This document shows, in pieces, positions 1-8,225 of a DNA stretch of 64,000 nucleotides; positions within the stretch are counted from its first letter, which is position 1, and the number at the start of each line of letters is the position of its first letter. The notes under the pieces were generated by a model that did not search any database, was not told the origin of the DNA, and saw only the letters and a list, made by a program, of their open reading frames with translations. Both the position numbers and the translations under genes were made by a program. Origin of the DNA: Microbacterium murale (GTDB lineage: Bacteria; Actinomycetota; Actinomycetes; Actinomycetales; Microbacteriaceae); assembly GCF_030815955.1 (NCBI RefSeq), contig NZ_JAUSXK010000001.1, forward strand, positions 1,798,001 through 1,862,000, read 5' to 3'.

Positions 1-326
1 TCACCCGCAACCAGGAGCGCAAGGCGCGTCTGGCTGCCGCTGACGGCACGGCCGGCGGTGTCACCGTCGTAGAGGCGGAGGTCGACGGCGAGAGCAGCCG
101 CAGTGCCGCCCGTAAGGCGAAGTTCCGGAATGCGCTCGACCGCTACGGTGTCCCCGGCGTCAGCCTGCTCGGTCCGCTCCTGCTGCCGACGCAGTTCACC
201 GCGACGATGCTCGCAGCGACCGGTGTCAGCAAGGCACGCGTTCTGTTCTGGCAGGCCATCGCGATCATCGGATGGACGACCATCCTCTCGGTCTTCATCG
301 GCAGCGTCGTTCACGCCGTGAGCTGA
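1..326 (+). CDS. Small multidrug-export-type membrane protein, 3' part only
   Basis: The reading frame is open from the left edge of the window and stops at the TGA at 324-326, leaving the last 107 residues. The first half is hydrophilic and charged. The second half holds two hydrophobic stretches (around LLGPLLLPTQFTATMLA and FWQAIAIIGWTTILSVFIGS), as expected for the C-terminal membrane segments of the actinobacterial proteins usually named small multidrug efflux proteins. That family name is recalled from similarity, and its transport function is not proven. The start codon lies outside the window. A strong hairpin follows the stop, so this is the last gene of its transcript. Confidence 0.6.
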   Translation, partial: TRNQERKARLAAADGTAGGVTVVEAEVDGESSRSAARKAKFRNALDRYGVPGVSLLGPLLLPTQFTATMLAATGVSKARVLFWQAIAIIGWTTILSVFIGSVVHAVS

Positions 327-344
327 TCGGACCGCGGGCTGAGT

Positions 345-374
345 GGACGCGGCGCCCTGATCGGCGCCGCGTCC
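345..374. terminator. 12-bp stem terminator between convergent genes
   Basis: A perfect 12-bp inverted repeat (ggacgcggcgcc at 345-356, ggcgccgcgtcc at 363-374) has a 6-base loop. It lies 19 bases after the exporter stop and 40 bases beyond the stop of the converging ligase gene. There is no clear T-tract on either side, which is common for high-GC terminators, so it can serve both directions. Confidence 0.75.
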
Positions 375-414
375 AGCGCGCATCCGCTGGTCGCAGAAGG
401 CGTCGAGCCGGGTC

Positions 415-1491
415 CTACGCGGCTGAAGCCCGCTCCTGCCCGACGAGCAGTGAGCGCAGACCGTCGATCCCGTTCGCGTCGAATGCCGCGCGCTGCCGGT
501 CCGCACCCGTGCCGTCTCGCAGAGTCCTCATCAGTCGATCCTCGACGAAATCGAGGTCGCCGTTGGCTTGTAGAGCGGGAGCGAGCATCCGCAGCAGAAG
601 CCGCACGAGCGCGCGTGCGGCGGTGACCCCGCCGGACAGGGGGTGAGTGAGGCGCGCGTCGAGGCCCTCTCGCGCTGCGATCCAGAGGGAGGTGTCGATG
701 GTGTCCGTATCAATGGGCGCGGTCGGAGACGGTGCGGACAGCAGCAGTGCTCGGGTGAGAGATGCGAGCAGGAGGGCATCATCGACGGTGAGCTGGGCGT
801 CGAAGACTCGCACTTCGACGGTGGGAAAGCGTTCCGAGATGCGCGCCATCCATGACAACGACGCGGCGTCGGGTACGCCGCCGCTGTCGATCAGCCGGTT
901 CACCGTCGCTTCATAATGGCTCGCGTCCTGAAAGTGCGGCGGGGAGCCGAACGTCGGAAAACGACGCAGAAGTATGCTGCGCCAGCTGCGGAAGTTCGTG
1001 TCGCTCTCGTGCCAGTAGGGGGAGTTCGCCGACAGCGAGAGCAGAACGGGCAGCCAGGGGCGCAGCGCATTCATGGCCCGGATACGATCCTCAGCATCCG
1101 GGATCTCCACATGGATGTGCGTGCCGTTGACCTGATGCTCCCCGACGAGATCGCCCAGCCAGCGGCTGATGGTGGCATAGCGGGCGGATGGAGAGGTCGT
1201 CGCCGGTGCTCCTGTGCCGAACGGAGTGCCGCTGCTCGCACCGATCGCATCGTTGGCCCGTGCGAAGCCGGCGAGAGCGGCACGAGCATCACGGAGTTCC
1301 GTCCCGGCATCCGCCAGCGCCGTCACCGGCGATGTGGAGTACTCGACCTGGCAGGTCAGGAACTCGGCGGACACTGTCCCCGGTAGTGTTCCGGCCGCTA
1401 TGACCTCTCGCGCCGGTGGCCCGAGGGGCACCGGCGCGAGGGTCTTGCGATCGAGAAGGAAGTACTCCTCCTCTATGCCGAAGTACGTCAT
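415..1491 (-). CDS. YbdK-family carboxylate-amine ligase (GCS2 fold)
   Basis: This 358-residue protein is typical in length for the glutamate-cysteine ligase 2 (GCS2/YbdK) family of ATP-dependent carboxylate-amine ligases. Family signatures are visible: GIEEEYFLLD at residues 5-14 (acidic metal/ATP site), EFLTCQVEYSTSP at 43-55 and NGTHIHVEI at 122-130, which supplies the active-site histidines. Such enzymes join an amine to a side-chain or alpha carboxylate. E. coli YbdK has weak gamma-glutamylcysteine ligase activity, but the physiological substrate here cannot be read from sequence. The ATG is preceded by GAGGAGGA-like sequence only in other frames, but the conserved N-terminus starts here. 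No pathway partner lies beside it. Confidence 0.85.
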   Translation of the reverse strand: MTYFGIEEEYFLLDRKTLAPVPLGPPAREVIAAGTLPGTVSAEFLTCQVEYSTSPVTALADAGTELRDARAALAGFARANDAIGASSGTPFGTGAPATTSPSARYATISRWLGDLVGEHQVNGTHIHVEIPDAEDRIRAMNALRPWLPVLLSLSANSPYWHESDTNFRSWRSILLRRFPTFGSPPHFQDASHYEATVNRLIDSGGVPDAASLSWMARISERFPTVEVRVFDAQLTVDDALLLASLTRALLLSAPSPTAPIDTDTIDTSLWIAAREGLDARLTHPLSGGVTAARALVRLLLRMLAPALQANGDLDFVEDRLMRTLRDGTGADRQRAAFDANGIDGLRSLLVGQERASAA

Positions 1492-1521
1492 GTGCCTGCG
1501 GCGATCACGTGGATGGCGGCA

Positions 1522-1695
1522 TCACTTGTCGAAGGCATCCTTGATGTCGTCGCCTGCCTGCTTCACGTCCGCTTTCGCCTGGTCGGCGCGCCCCTCGTTC
1601 TTGAGGCTGTCGTTGTTCGTGGCCTTCCCGGCAGCTTCCTTGATGTTGCCGATGGCCTCTTCAGCGGCGTGCTTCGCCTTGTCTCCAATACCCAT
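1522..1695 (-). CDS. CsbD-family stress protein
   Basis: This 57-residue, highly charged helical protein has the CsbD pattern: GIGDKAKHAAEEAIGNIKEA near the start, then a Lys/Glu/Ala-rich repeat ending in DDIKDAFDK. CsbD proteins are small general-stress proteins of unknown biochemical role; in Bacillus they belong to the SigB regulon. The open frame extends upstream to 1899, but the start at 1695 is chosen because it gives the normal family length and has an AAAGGA ribosome site 7-8 bases before the ATG. It is transcribed away from the long intergenic region shared with the cold-shock gene. Confidence 0.9.
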   Translation of the reverse strand: MGIGDKAKHAAEEAIGNIKEAAGKATNNDSLKNEGRADQAKADVKQAGDDIKDAFDK

Positions 1696-1951
1696 CGATC
1701 CATTCCTTTCGTCGGGATCAGGTGATCCGTGTGATCGACTCTCACACCGGCATCGAGATTCGGCGACGGGGTTGACGGGCGCGGCGACGAGGGTTAGTGC
1801 TGGTCGCGCGGCGGGTTCGGCATCCGCGTATGGCGGGCGCGATCCCGCGGTTCGGGAGGGATGAGATGCCGGAGGTGGACTCCGTGCTGTGCATCCCATC
1901 TCGTCCCGAAACCTGCGATCCGCGCGGGATCATTTTCCCCAGAACCTTCAT

Positions 1952-1984
1952 TGACCTCGTCTTGGATCCTCCTGGACGAGGTCA
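1952..1984. repeat. 10-bp inverted repeat in csbD/cspA intergenic region
   Basis: TGACCTCGTC at 1952-1961 is repeated in inverse as GACGAGGTCA at 1975-1984 with a 13-base spacer. It could be an operator or an RNA hairpin; position alone does not decide between them. Confidence 0.5.
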
Positions 1985-2168
1985 CTCATCCTCCCCTAAT
2001 GTGAAGGTGCATGCGCACGGGGTTTGATCGTCACCGTCTTCCCCAGATGACGGATTTAGGCTTCCCACAGCCTGACGATCCGCGCATGCGATTGGCCCTT
2101 TCGAGTAGGTCAGTCCCCAATGGTCTATTCGAGGGGGCCACTATCGGCTCATCATCCCACGTTTTCTA

Positions 2169-2198
2169 AGATTTGTCCCCCAAATGGGGGACAAATCT
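2169..2198. repeat. Perfect 13-bp hairpin upstream of cspA
   Basis: AGATTTGTCCCCC (2169-2181) and GGGGGACAAATCT (2186-2198) form a perfect 13-bp stem closed by the tetraloop AAAT. It sits 230 bases before the cold-shock start and 470 bases from the CsbD start. No T-tract follows on the + strand, so a simple terminator is unlikely. It may be a leader RNA structure or a dyad protein-binding site. Confidence 0.65.
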
Positions 2199-2428
2199 GC
2201 AGTTTGGGGTTAGGGTATTTCATGACGCACCCTCCGGTCGTCTTTGGCCCTCACCGCTCCCCCCGCGGTGGGGGCCGCACTCTTTTGCCCCTGTGCACCT
2301 TCGACATGACGCTCGTGCAACATTTGCGTTACCTTCTGCTCCGGGCTATTCCGCTCCCGCGCTGCACAGATATTGTGGGCTTCGTCGGGGCACCCTGCGT
2401 CGACGACATCCCAGCAGAACGGCAGTAA

Positions 2429-2635
2429 ATGAGTACCCAAGGCACGGTCAAGTGGTTCAACTCGGAGAAGGGCTTCGGCTTCATCTCCCCCGATGACGGC
2501 GGCGCTGACGTCTTCGCGCACTACTCCGCCATTGAAGCAAGCGGCTACCGCTCACTCGACGAGAACCAGCGCGTCGAGTTCGAGGTTGCACAGGGCCCCA
2601 AGGGCCTGCAGGCCGAGAACATCCGCCCCATCTGA
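2429..2635 (+). CDS. cspA: Cold-shock protein (CspA family)
   Basis: This 68-residue single OB-fold protein carries the RNA-binding motifs KGFGFI (residues 14-19, RNP1) and VFAHYSAI (28-35, RNP2), plus the usual start [11 protein letters not shown]. CspA proteins bind single-stranded RNA and DNA, melt secondary structure and act as RNA chaperones in cold or stationary phase. The ATG at 2429 directly follows an in-frame-unrelated TAA and has only a poor ribosome site (AACGGCAG), fitting translation controlled by a long structured leader. A strong hairpin follows the stop. The gene symbol is generic; paralogues elsewhere in the genome are likely. Confidence 0.95.
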   Translation: MSTQGTVKWFNSEKGFGFISPDDGGADVFAHYSAIEASGYRSLDENQRVEFEVAQGPKGLQAENIRPI

Positions 2636-2647
2636 GGCGATAGCACC

Positions 2648-2696
2648 GCACTCCCCGCACCGGCGCACGTCAACAGCGTGCTCCGGCGGGGAGTGT
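2648..2696 (+). terminator. Terminator of cspA
   Basis: CACTCCCCGC and the matching GCGGGGAGTG bracket a further paired CCGG/CCGG-type segment about 15 bases after the cspA stop, followed by TTGTGCTTGT. It separates cspA from the converging HAD gene. Confidence 0.7.
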
Positions 2697-2704
2697 TGTG
2701 CTTG

Positions 2705-3373
2705 TCAGGGCAGCAGCAGCGTGCGCAGCGCGTCGGCGTCTTCGACGCGGAAGGCAGCCGCGTCGCCCTCTGACGGATCGCCGAAGCCCCATTCGGCGAA
2801 GATGACCGGGATGCCGTGTTCGGCCGCGCCGTCCACGTCGTGATACCGGTCGCCGACGAGCACGGGCTTCGAGGTGTCGACCCCCGCCGCACGCAGCCGC
2901 TCCATCGCCCATCCCACGACGTCGGATTTGCTGTCGCTGCGCCCGATCGTACCGCTGCGTGCGCCTGACACGGCAGCGAAGAGACCGAGCAGATCGTTGT
3001 GCTCGAGAATCGCTCTGACCTGGTTCTCGGGCTTCGTGCTCGCTGTCGCCTGGGGTATGCCGGCCGCGGCGACGGCACGGATGACATCGGGGACCCCCGG
3101 ATAGATGTCGACTGATGCCGCGTAGCCGTCACGGGCGGCGAGCGTGCGGTAGCGGACGAGCGCATCCTCGGCCTGGGTTGCGCTCAGCCCCGCAAGGCTC
3201 TGGAACGACTCGTACATCGGCGGCCCGACCCAGCGCGACAACGATGCAGGGTCGGGTGCCGGCTGGCCGAAGGATGCGAGCACTTCCATGAGTCGCGGAA
3301 AGATGCCCGGCGTCGCGTCGGCGATGGTGCCGTCGACATCCCACAGCACACAGGAGAAGGGGGAGTCGGGCAT
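2705..3373 (-). CDS. HAD-superfamily hydrolase, phosphoglycolate-phosphatase-like
   Basis: The 222-residue protein has HAD motif I DVDGT at residues 12-16 (nucleophile Asp12 and acid/base Asp14), a helical cap domain, a motif II/III region around ASTKPENQVRAIL, and motif IV GDRYHDVDGA, where the acidic residues bind Mg. This layout matches the Gph/PGPase-like subfamily that dephosphorylates small phosphorylated metabolites such as 2-phosphoglycolate. The true substrate is unknown. The start is the only sensible ATG before the motif I strand. The gene stands alone, 38 bases downstream of nucS on the same strand, so it may be co-transcribed with it. Confidence 0.85.
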   Translation of the reverse strand: MPDSPFSCVLWDVDGTIADATPGIFPRLMEVLASFGQPAPDPASLSRWVGPPMYESFQSLAGLSATQAEDALVRYRTLAARDGYAASVDIYPGVPDVIRAVAAAGIPQATASTKPENQVRAILEHNDLLGLFAAVSGARSGTIGRSDSKSDVVGWAMERLRAAGVDTSKPVLVGDRYHDVDGAAEHGIPVIFAEWGFGDPSEGDAAAFRVEDADALRTLLLP

Positions 3374-3411
3374 GCCTCAAGCCTATTCGGGTCGGACGGG
3401 TCGCCTGTGCC

Positions 3412-4107
3412 TCAGAACAGGCGCGGCACTCCGGACTCGATGCCCTTCATGTCGTCGTAGTCGAGCACCAGGCAGCGGATGCCGCGGTCCTCGGCGAGTA
3501 CGCGCGCCTGGGGCTTGATCTCCTGGGCAGCGAACACGCCCTGCACCGGGGCGAGGTGCGGATCGCGACCGAGGAGCTCGAGGTACCGGGTGAGCTGCTC
3601 GACACCGTCGATGTCGCCGCGACGCTTGATCTCCACGGCGATGGCCGCACCCGAAGCATCCCGCACCATGAGATCGACGGGGCCGATCGCCGTAGGGTAC
3701 TCGCGACGCACGAGGGTCGCGCCTTCGCTGATCCGGTCGACCTGCTCGGCGAGCAGGCGCTGCAGGTCGGCCTCGACACCGTCCTTCTGCAGACCGGGGT
3801 CGATTCCGAGCTCGTGCGCCGAGTCGTGCAGTACCTCGTAGATCTGCACGCGCAGGGCGTCGCCGGTCTTCTTGTGCGTGACGCGCCACACATCTGTGAC
3901 ACCGGCACTGGCCTCTTCCTCACCTGGCTCCTCGGTCACGAGCGTGCAGGGCGGGCTCATCCAGTTCAGCGGCTTGTAGCTGCCGCCGTCGGAGTGCACG
4001 AGCAGACTACCGTCGCCCTTGTGGACGAGCAGACGCGTGGCGAGGGGAAGGTGGGCATTGAGCCGGCCGGTGTAATCAACAGCGCAGCGGGCGATGACGA
4101 GACGCAC
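3412..4107 (-). CDS. nucS: Mismatch-specific endonuclease NucS/EndoMS
   Basis: This 231-residue protein is full length for actinobacterial NucS. The N-terminus ([20 protein letters not shown]) and [10 protein letters not shown] at 45-54 belong to the DNA-binding domain. The C-terminal PD-(D/E)xK nuclease shows Asp145, Glu159 and Lys161 (VDLM then VEIKR), and the tail ends PRLF. NucS cuts both strands at G-T, G-G and T-T mismatches and provides non-canonical mismatch repair in actinobacteria, which lack MutS/MutL, working with the beta clamp. The start codon is GTG at 4107. No other repair gene is nearby. Confidence 0.96.
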   Translation of the reverse strand: MRLVIARCAVDYTGRLNAHLPLATRLLVHKGDGSLLVHSDGGSYKPLNWMSPPCTLVTEEPGEEEASAGVTDVWRVTHKKTGDALRVQIYEVLHDSAHELGIDPGLQKDGVEADLQRLLAEQVDRISEGATLVRREYPTAIGPVDLMVRDASGAAIAVEIKRRGDIDGVEQLTRYLELLGRDPHLAPVQGVFAAQEIKPQARVLAEDRGIRCLVLDYDDMKGIESGVPRLF

Positions 4108-4164
4108 TCGTCGAGCCTAACCGCCGATCGACTTCTTCTGGACCGACTGCCGGCCGTCGGCCGA

Positions 4165-5025
4165 CTACCCGATCTGCGAGAGCAGGCTGAAGAGCCCGAG
4201 ATCGTTCGCCGCCGCCCGTGCGATGAGGAACCCCAGGATGCCGATGATCCAGGCGGTGTTCTCCGCTCCGGTGCGCTGCATCCACTCGGCGAGTCGTTCC
4301 AGTGGACGGGTGATGAGCGGTGCTGCGACGATCCGCAGCAGCAGAAGGATGAGTGCCGGGACGATCATCACCAGGCAGTATCCGACGAGCGACACGATCC
4401 GCACAGACGTGTCTATGCCGGCGTCGGCGAGCATCGTCATCGCGACGATGTACGGCAGCATGGTGGCGACTTCGACCAGACCGGCGGCGACCGCGACGGA
4501 CATCAGAGCGATACGCGTGGTCTCGGGAGCGAGCAGGCGGTCGCGCCAGCGAATGACGCGACCGGGCTTCGCCGGTGCGGATGTCGTGGCCGCATCCGTT
4601 CCCGCATCCGTTCCAGCATCCGTTCCAGCATCCGTTCCGGCATCCGGGCTCGCGAATCCTTCCAGCGAGGAGGCCGAGGCGGTGGAGACGGGCTGATTCG
4701 CGTCCTTCTTCTGCGACGTCGGGAGCAGGAACGATCCGATCAGCAGGCCGGCCCCGATGACGAGACGGATGATCGCCCCGGTGGGAGATGTGAGGAAGTC
4801 CGCCGCCACATCCACCACGTTGACGAGCCCCCACAGGAACAGCAGACCCACCGCGAGGTAGAACGCCGCGATCGTCACGAGGTAGAGCAGGACCCTTCCC
4901 ACGCGCACCTTCCCAGGACTCAGGAGGAGGAAGACGGGGATGAGGAGGGTGCCGATGCTGAGGCTGTCCACGAGAGCGAGGACGGCCAATGACAGCAGGA
5001 GCGGCGCTCCGGCGAAGATTTCCAT
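4165..5025 (-). CDS. GAP-family (Sap-like) membrane protein
   Basis: This polytopic membrane protein of 286 residues has about six hydrophobic segments. It begins MEIFAGAPLLLSLAVLALVDSL and contains a long soluble loop in the middle, the arrangement of the GAP family (peptidoglycolipid-addressing protein, LysE-like fold). Mycobacterial members help move glycolipids; the role here is unknown. The loop holds four perfect GTDA repeats encoded by a 12-bp minisatellite (4591-4645). The start at 5025 is used because the upstream frame overlaps the divergent kinase and lacks hydrophobic character. Base use in the loop is atypically repetitive, but the rest matches its neighbours. Confidence 0.75.
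   Translation of the reverse strand: MEIFAGAPLLLSLAVLALVDSLSIGTLLIPVFLLLSPGKVRVGRVLLYLVTIAAFYLAVGLLFLWGLVNVVDVAADFLTSPTGAIIRLVIGAGLLIGSFLLPTSQKKDANQPVSTASASSLEGFASPDAGTDAGTDAGTDAGTDAATTSAPAKPGRVIRWRDRLLAPETTRIALMSVAVAAGLVEVATMLPYIVAMTMLADAGIDTSVRIVSLVGYCLVMIVPALILLLLRIVAAPLITRPLERLAEWMQRTGAENTAWIIGILGFLIARAAANDLGLFSLLSQIG
4591..4645. repeat. 12-bp tandem repeat inside the GAP-family gene
   Basis: The unit GCATCCGTTCCA (with a C or G at the last base in some copies) is repeated about four and a half times and encodes GTDA repeats in the cytoplasmic or external loop of the membrane protein. Multiples of 12 keep the frame, so copy number can vary without breaking the gene. Confidence 0.85.
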
Positions 5026-5133
5026 GACTCCACGATGATGGCGTCCACGCAAGAGCGGATCAGGCGAAGGTTGCAGTGGCCGCTCATCCTTTGGTCGGAT
5101 GCGACCCCGCGCACGACATGGTTGCATGAGGTC

Positions 5134-6321
5134 ATGCAGGAACAGGCTTCAGGAGGACTCGACGCCTGGTATCGCAGGTGGCGCTGGGTGCTCGACCCGA
5201 TCGCGATGGCGCTGCTCAGCGTCGTGATGGCGGCCTTCGGATTCCGGGGTATCTGGGGGTCGTATTCACTGCTGCCGGTGGACGTGTCCCCATGGTGGGC
5301 GCTCGTGCTCGCCCTTCCCGCGTGCGGTCTGGCACTGCTGAAGCATCGTGCTCCGATGCTCGTACTGACCGCCGTCGCCGTCCTCTTCGCGATCGACATC
5401 CTCACAGTCGGGGGTGTCGGAACCTTGGTCGTCCTGCTCGACGTGCTGTGGCTGGCGGTGTTCGTCGCCTCCCCACGTGTAAGACGGACGTTGCTCCTTC
5501 TTCTCGGGGCTTCGATCATCGCGCTGTTCGCGGCGGCACTGGTCGTCGCCGAGCTGCCATTCGCGATCGCGTTCCTCATCGCCATCCAATTCGGTGCGAT
5601 CTTCGGAACCGACTACTGGTGGGCGGTGGCGGTCGCGCAGGCGAATGAACTCGCCGACCTGCACCGGCAGCGCGCCGAGGCCGCCGAGCACGAGTCGGAG
5701 CGCGATCGTACGGAGGCCGTGAACCGTGAGCGAGAGATGATGGCGCGTGAACTCCACGACGCGGTCGCTGGGCACGTGCTGGCGATGGCCATCCGTGCCG
5801 AGGCCGCGTTGTCGACGAGCCCCGACGAAACGGCGGATCGTGCTGCACTTCAGGCCGTGCGTGATGCCGGCCTGGATGCACATACCGCTTTGCGCACCAT
5901 GATCTCCGTGCTGCGCGGCGGTGGTGGCGAACTTGCGGCGGCACCCAGGCTGGAGGATCTCGACGGCGTGATCACTGAGGCCAGGCGAACGGGTCTGGAG
6001 GTGACGGAGACGAGATCGGATGAGCGCTTCTCGGTCGTCGTGGAGCAGACTCTCGTCCGGATCGTGCGCGAGTCGCTGGCGAACTGCGTTCGGCATGCCG
6101 CCGGCGCCAAGGTCGATGTCGTGATCGCCCACGCAGACGGCAGCGTGGGGGTGAGCGTCGAGTCGCGCGGAGGGTCACCGCGTGCGCACGCGGCGGGCAA
6201 CGGCTGGGGATTGAGCATGCTCAATGAACGCGTGCGGGCGCTGGAGGGCACATTCCATGCCGGGCCGGTGGACGGTGGGTGGTCGGTTCACGCAGAGCTG
6301 CCGTTGACGGTGCGGACATGA
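5134..6321 (+). CDS. Sensor histidine kinase, NarL/DesK type
   Basis: The N-terminal part has about five membrane segments (roughly residues 15-170), then a charged coiled linker and a HisKA_3 dimerisation domain with the phospho-accepting histidine in RELHDAVAGHVLAMA. The C-terminal HATPase domain shows the N box in RIVRESLANCVRHAAG and a G box in GWGLSMLNERV. It should autophosphorylate and pass phosphate to the regulator that overlaps its stop by ATGA. The signal is unknown. The frame is open from 5035, but the ATG at 5134 is preferred because it leaves the first membrane segment intact and clears the divergent gene; neither start has a well-spaced ribosome site. Confidence 0.85.
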   Translation: MQEQASGGLDAWYRRWRWVLDPIAMALLSVVMAAFGFRGIWGSYSLLPVDVSPWWALVLALPACGLALLKHRAPMLVLTAVAVLFAIDILTVGGVGTLVVLLDVLWLAVFVASPRVRRTLLLLLGASIIALFAAALVVAELPFAIAFLIAIQFGAIFGTDYWWAVAVAQANELADLHRQRAEAAEHESERDRTEAVNREREMMARELHDAVAGHVLAMAIRAEAALSTSPDETADRAALQAVRDAGLDAHTALRTMISVLRGGGGELAAAPRLEDLDGVITEARRTGLEVTETRSDERFSVVVEQTLVRIVRESLANCVRHAAGAKVDVVIAHADGSVGVSVESRGGSPRAHAAGNGWGLSMLNERVRALEGTFHAGPVDGGWSVHAELPLTVRT

Positions 6322-6983
6322 CCGCGGTCACGGTGCTGCTCGCCGACGATCACGGTGCGATCCGCGAAGGGCTGCGCATCATGCTCGAATCGCACGGTAT
6401 CCGGGTCGTCGGCGAGGCAGCGGACGGAGACATCGCCGTGCGCAACGCATTTGCGCTCCGCCCCGACGTCGTGCTCATGGACCTGCGGATGCCGGGCCGC
6501 GACGGTGTCTCGGCGACACGCGAGATCGTCCAGCGCGGGCTGAGCGACGTGCTCGTCCTCACGAGTTTCGACGAAGACGAGCTGGTGCTGGGGGCGCTCA
6601 GGGCAGGAGCGTCCGGCTTCCTGTTGAAGACTGCGGATGCTGGCACTCTCATCGATGCTGTGCGCACGGTCGCCGCCGGCGACGGTGTTCTCGACCCGCG
6701 TGTCACCAGGCGTGCGCTCGCCGCGATAGCGGGCGGCGAGGGGTCGACGGCATCGGCGGAGCGGTCGGCTGAGCTCACCGACAGGGAGCAGGACGTCCTC
6801 ACCGGCATCCTGCAGGGGCTGTCGAATGCAGAGCTGGGTCAGCGGTTGCGCATCTCGGTGCCGACGGTGAAGACCCACGTGTCGAGCGTGCTCGCGAAGC
6901 TCGGCGCGAGGAGCAGGTCGCATGCCGCCGCACTCGTGCACGCGGGTGCGATCTCGCGAACGTCGGAGCTGCGGGAGCGCTGA
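6318..6983 (+). CDS. LuxR/NarL-family response regulator
   Basis: This 221-residue regulator has an N-terminal receiver with the acidic pocket at DD10-11, the phosphorylation site Asp55 (LMDLRMPG) and the conserved Lys103. Its C-terminal LuxR helix-turn-helix starts LTDREQDVLTGILQGLSNAEL. It overlaps the kinase stop codon by ATGA, so the pair is translationally coupled. It is expected to bind DNA as a phosphorylated dimer; targets may include the pair itself or the nearby GAP gene, but no operator is evident. The hydrophobic MFS gene that converges on it is only 10 bases away, without an obvious terminator. Confidence 0.92.
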   Translation: MTAVTVLLADDHGAIREGLRIMLESHGIRVVGEAADGDIAVRNAFALRPDVVLMDLRMPGRDGVSATREIVQRGLSDVLVLTSFDEDELVLGALRAGASGFLLKTADAGTLIDAVRTVAAGDGVLDPRVTRRALAAIAGGEGSTASAERSAELTDREQDVLTGILQGLSNAELGQRLRISVPTVKTHVSSVLAKLGARSRSHAAALVHAGAISRTSELRER

Positions 6984-6993
6984 GCTTCGCGAC

Positions 6994-8214
6994 TCAGGCG
7001 GATGGCTCCTTCGCCTTCAGCGGCTTCGCCGCCCCCGACGCGAGGCCGGATGCGGCGACGAGCACGACCAGGATGTAGAGCGTGTTCAGCAGGCCGATGT
7101 GCTCGCTGATCAGCCCGAGGATGGGCGGACCGCCGAGGAACGCGACATAGCCGATCGTGGCCGCCGCGCTGACGCGGGCTGCGGCCTTGGTCGGGTCGTC
7201 AGCCGCCGCGGACATGCCGAGCGGGAATCCGAGTGACGCACCGACTCCCCACAGCGCGGCGCCGACGAAGACGAGAGGGAGCGATGGCGCGAGGATGAAC
7301 AGCAGGATGCCGCCGGTCGCAGCCACCGCGAGGATGCGCAGCACCAGCACGCGACCGAACTTGTCGACGAGCGGGCCGCCGAAGATGCGCACCGTCGTCA
7401 TCGCCACCGAGAACACTGTGAGTGCTGCAGCCCCCATGGCGGCTCCGCCGCCGTGGTCCTCGCTCGTGCCGAGTGCCAGCCAGTCATTGGCGCCGCCCTC
7501 TGCGAAGGCCATGCCCAGCATCACGACGCCGAGCGCGTAGGTGCGCGGTTCGCGCCACGCGGACATCGCGACGTGCATACGCTCGCGCCAGTGCGGCTTC
7601 TCGCCGGACTCTTCGGGGTCGAGCGTCGCATCGCGGTTCGGCACGTTCGCGATGCAGATGAACGCGCCGATGAGGATGAGCGCGGCGACGGCGATCGCGT
7701 GTGGTGCGACGGCGATGTGCCAGTTGGTCGCCGCCCAGCCGAGGCCGGCGCCGATCACAGTGCCGAAGCTGAAGAACGCATGGAACAGCGGCAGGATCGT
7801 CTTTCCCGCCTCCTGCTCGATGGCAGTCGCCTCGACGTTCATCATCACGTCGAGGCATCCGTTGCCGTACCCGAAAAGTGCCAGGCCGATGATGACGACG
7901 GGGAATGACTCGAGCACCGTGGTGCCGACGCCGATCAGTACGAGACCGATCGAGAGCATGATCATCAACGACAGCATCCCTCGGCGGGCGCCAGTGCGCG
8001 CCATGACCGCCGGGCTCGTCGAAATGCCGAGGATCGACGCGATGCCCATGCCCAGCAGCAGCAACCCGATCTGCGCATTGTCGATGCCGAGGGCGATCTT
8101 GATGTCGGGCACCCGAGAGGCCCACGTCGCGATCGAGACACCACTGGCGAGGAAGATCGCGAAGATCGCATTGCGCCAGCGCACGTACTGCGAACGGGTG
8201 AGAGCGTGGTCCAT
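6994..8214 (-). CDS. MFS transporter, probably under LacI control
   Basis: This 406-residue protein has twelve hydrophobic segments and an MFS-like loop after the second segment (MARTGARRGM). It resembles the sugar/drug-exporter-like MFS proteins with an N-terminal SRVPDIK motif, common in actinobacteria, for which substrates are mostly unknown. The gene is divergent from a LacI regulator, and a 16-bp palindrome lies 12 bases upstream of its start. That suggests repression by the neighbour and a carbohydrate or related ligand. The ATG at 8214 is the first in frame and directly precedes a short charged N-terminus. Confidence 0.82.
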   Translation of the reverse strand: MDHALTRSQYVRWRNAIFAIFLASGVSIATWASRVPDIKIALGIDNAQIGLLLLGMGIASILGISTSPAVMARTGARRGMLSLMIMLSIGLVLIGVGTTVLESFPVVIIGLALFGYGNGCLDVMMNVEATAIEQEAGKTILPLFHAFFSFGTVIGAGLGWAATNWHIAVAPHAIAVAALILIGAFICIANVPNRDATLDPEESGEKPHWRERMHVAMSAWREPRTYALGVVMLGMAFAEGGANDWLALGTSEDHGGGAAMGAAALTVFSVAMTTVRIFGGPLVDKFGRVLVLRILAVAATGGILLFILAPSLPLVFVGAALWGVGASLGFPLGMSAAADDPTKAAARVSAAATIGYVAFLGGPPILGLISEHIGLLNTLYILVVLVAASGLASGAAKPLKAKEPSA

Positions 8215-8225
8215 GGAATGAGCGT

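Larger units (their letters stand above)
1696..2428. other. 733-bp structured intergenic region between csbD and cspA
   Basis: No convincing gene lies here; short open frames on both strands lack codon bias and similarity. The region is less GC-rich than its flanks and must hold the divergent promoters of the CsbD and cold-shock genes. It contains an imperfect inverted repeat around 1848-1917 (GGTTCGGGAGGGATGAGATG against CATCTCGTCCCGAAACC), a 10-bp inverted repeat at 1952-1961/1975-1984, a perfect 13-bp stem at 2169-2198, and a C5/G5 hairpin near 2259-2276. The part next to cspA is probably a long 5' leader, as is usual for cold-shock genes. Confidence 0.6.

Noticed and set aside
2120..2428. 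102-codon open frame just before cspA
   Set aside because: It has no similarity, atypical composition and no ribosome site; better explained as cspA leader.
4591..4645. Possible CRISPR array or DnaA-box cluster
   Set aside because: The 12-bp units are directly adjacent, in frame and do not match TTATCCACA.
3556..4992. 478-codon + strand open frame
   Set aside because: It is antisense to nucS and the GAP-family gene, rich in His/Arg/Asp and with repeats created by the 12-bp minisatellite.
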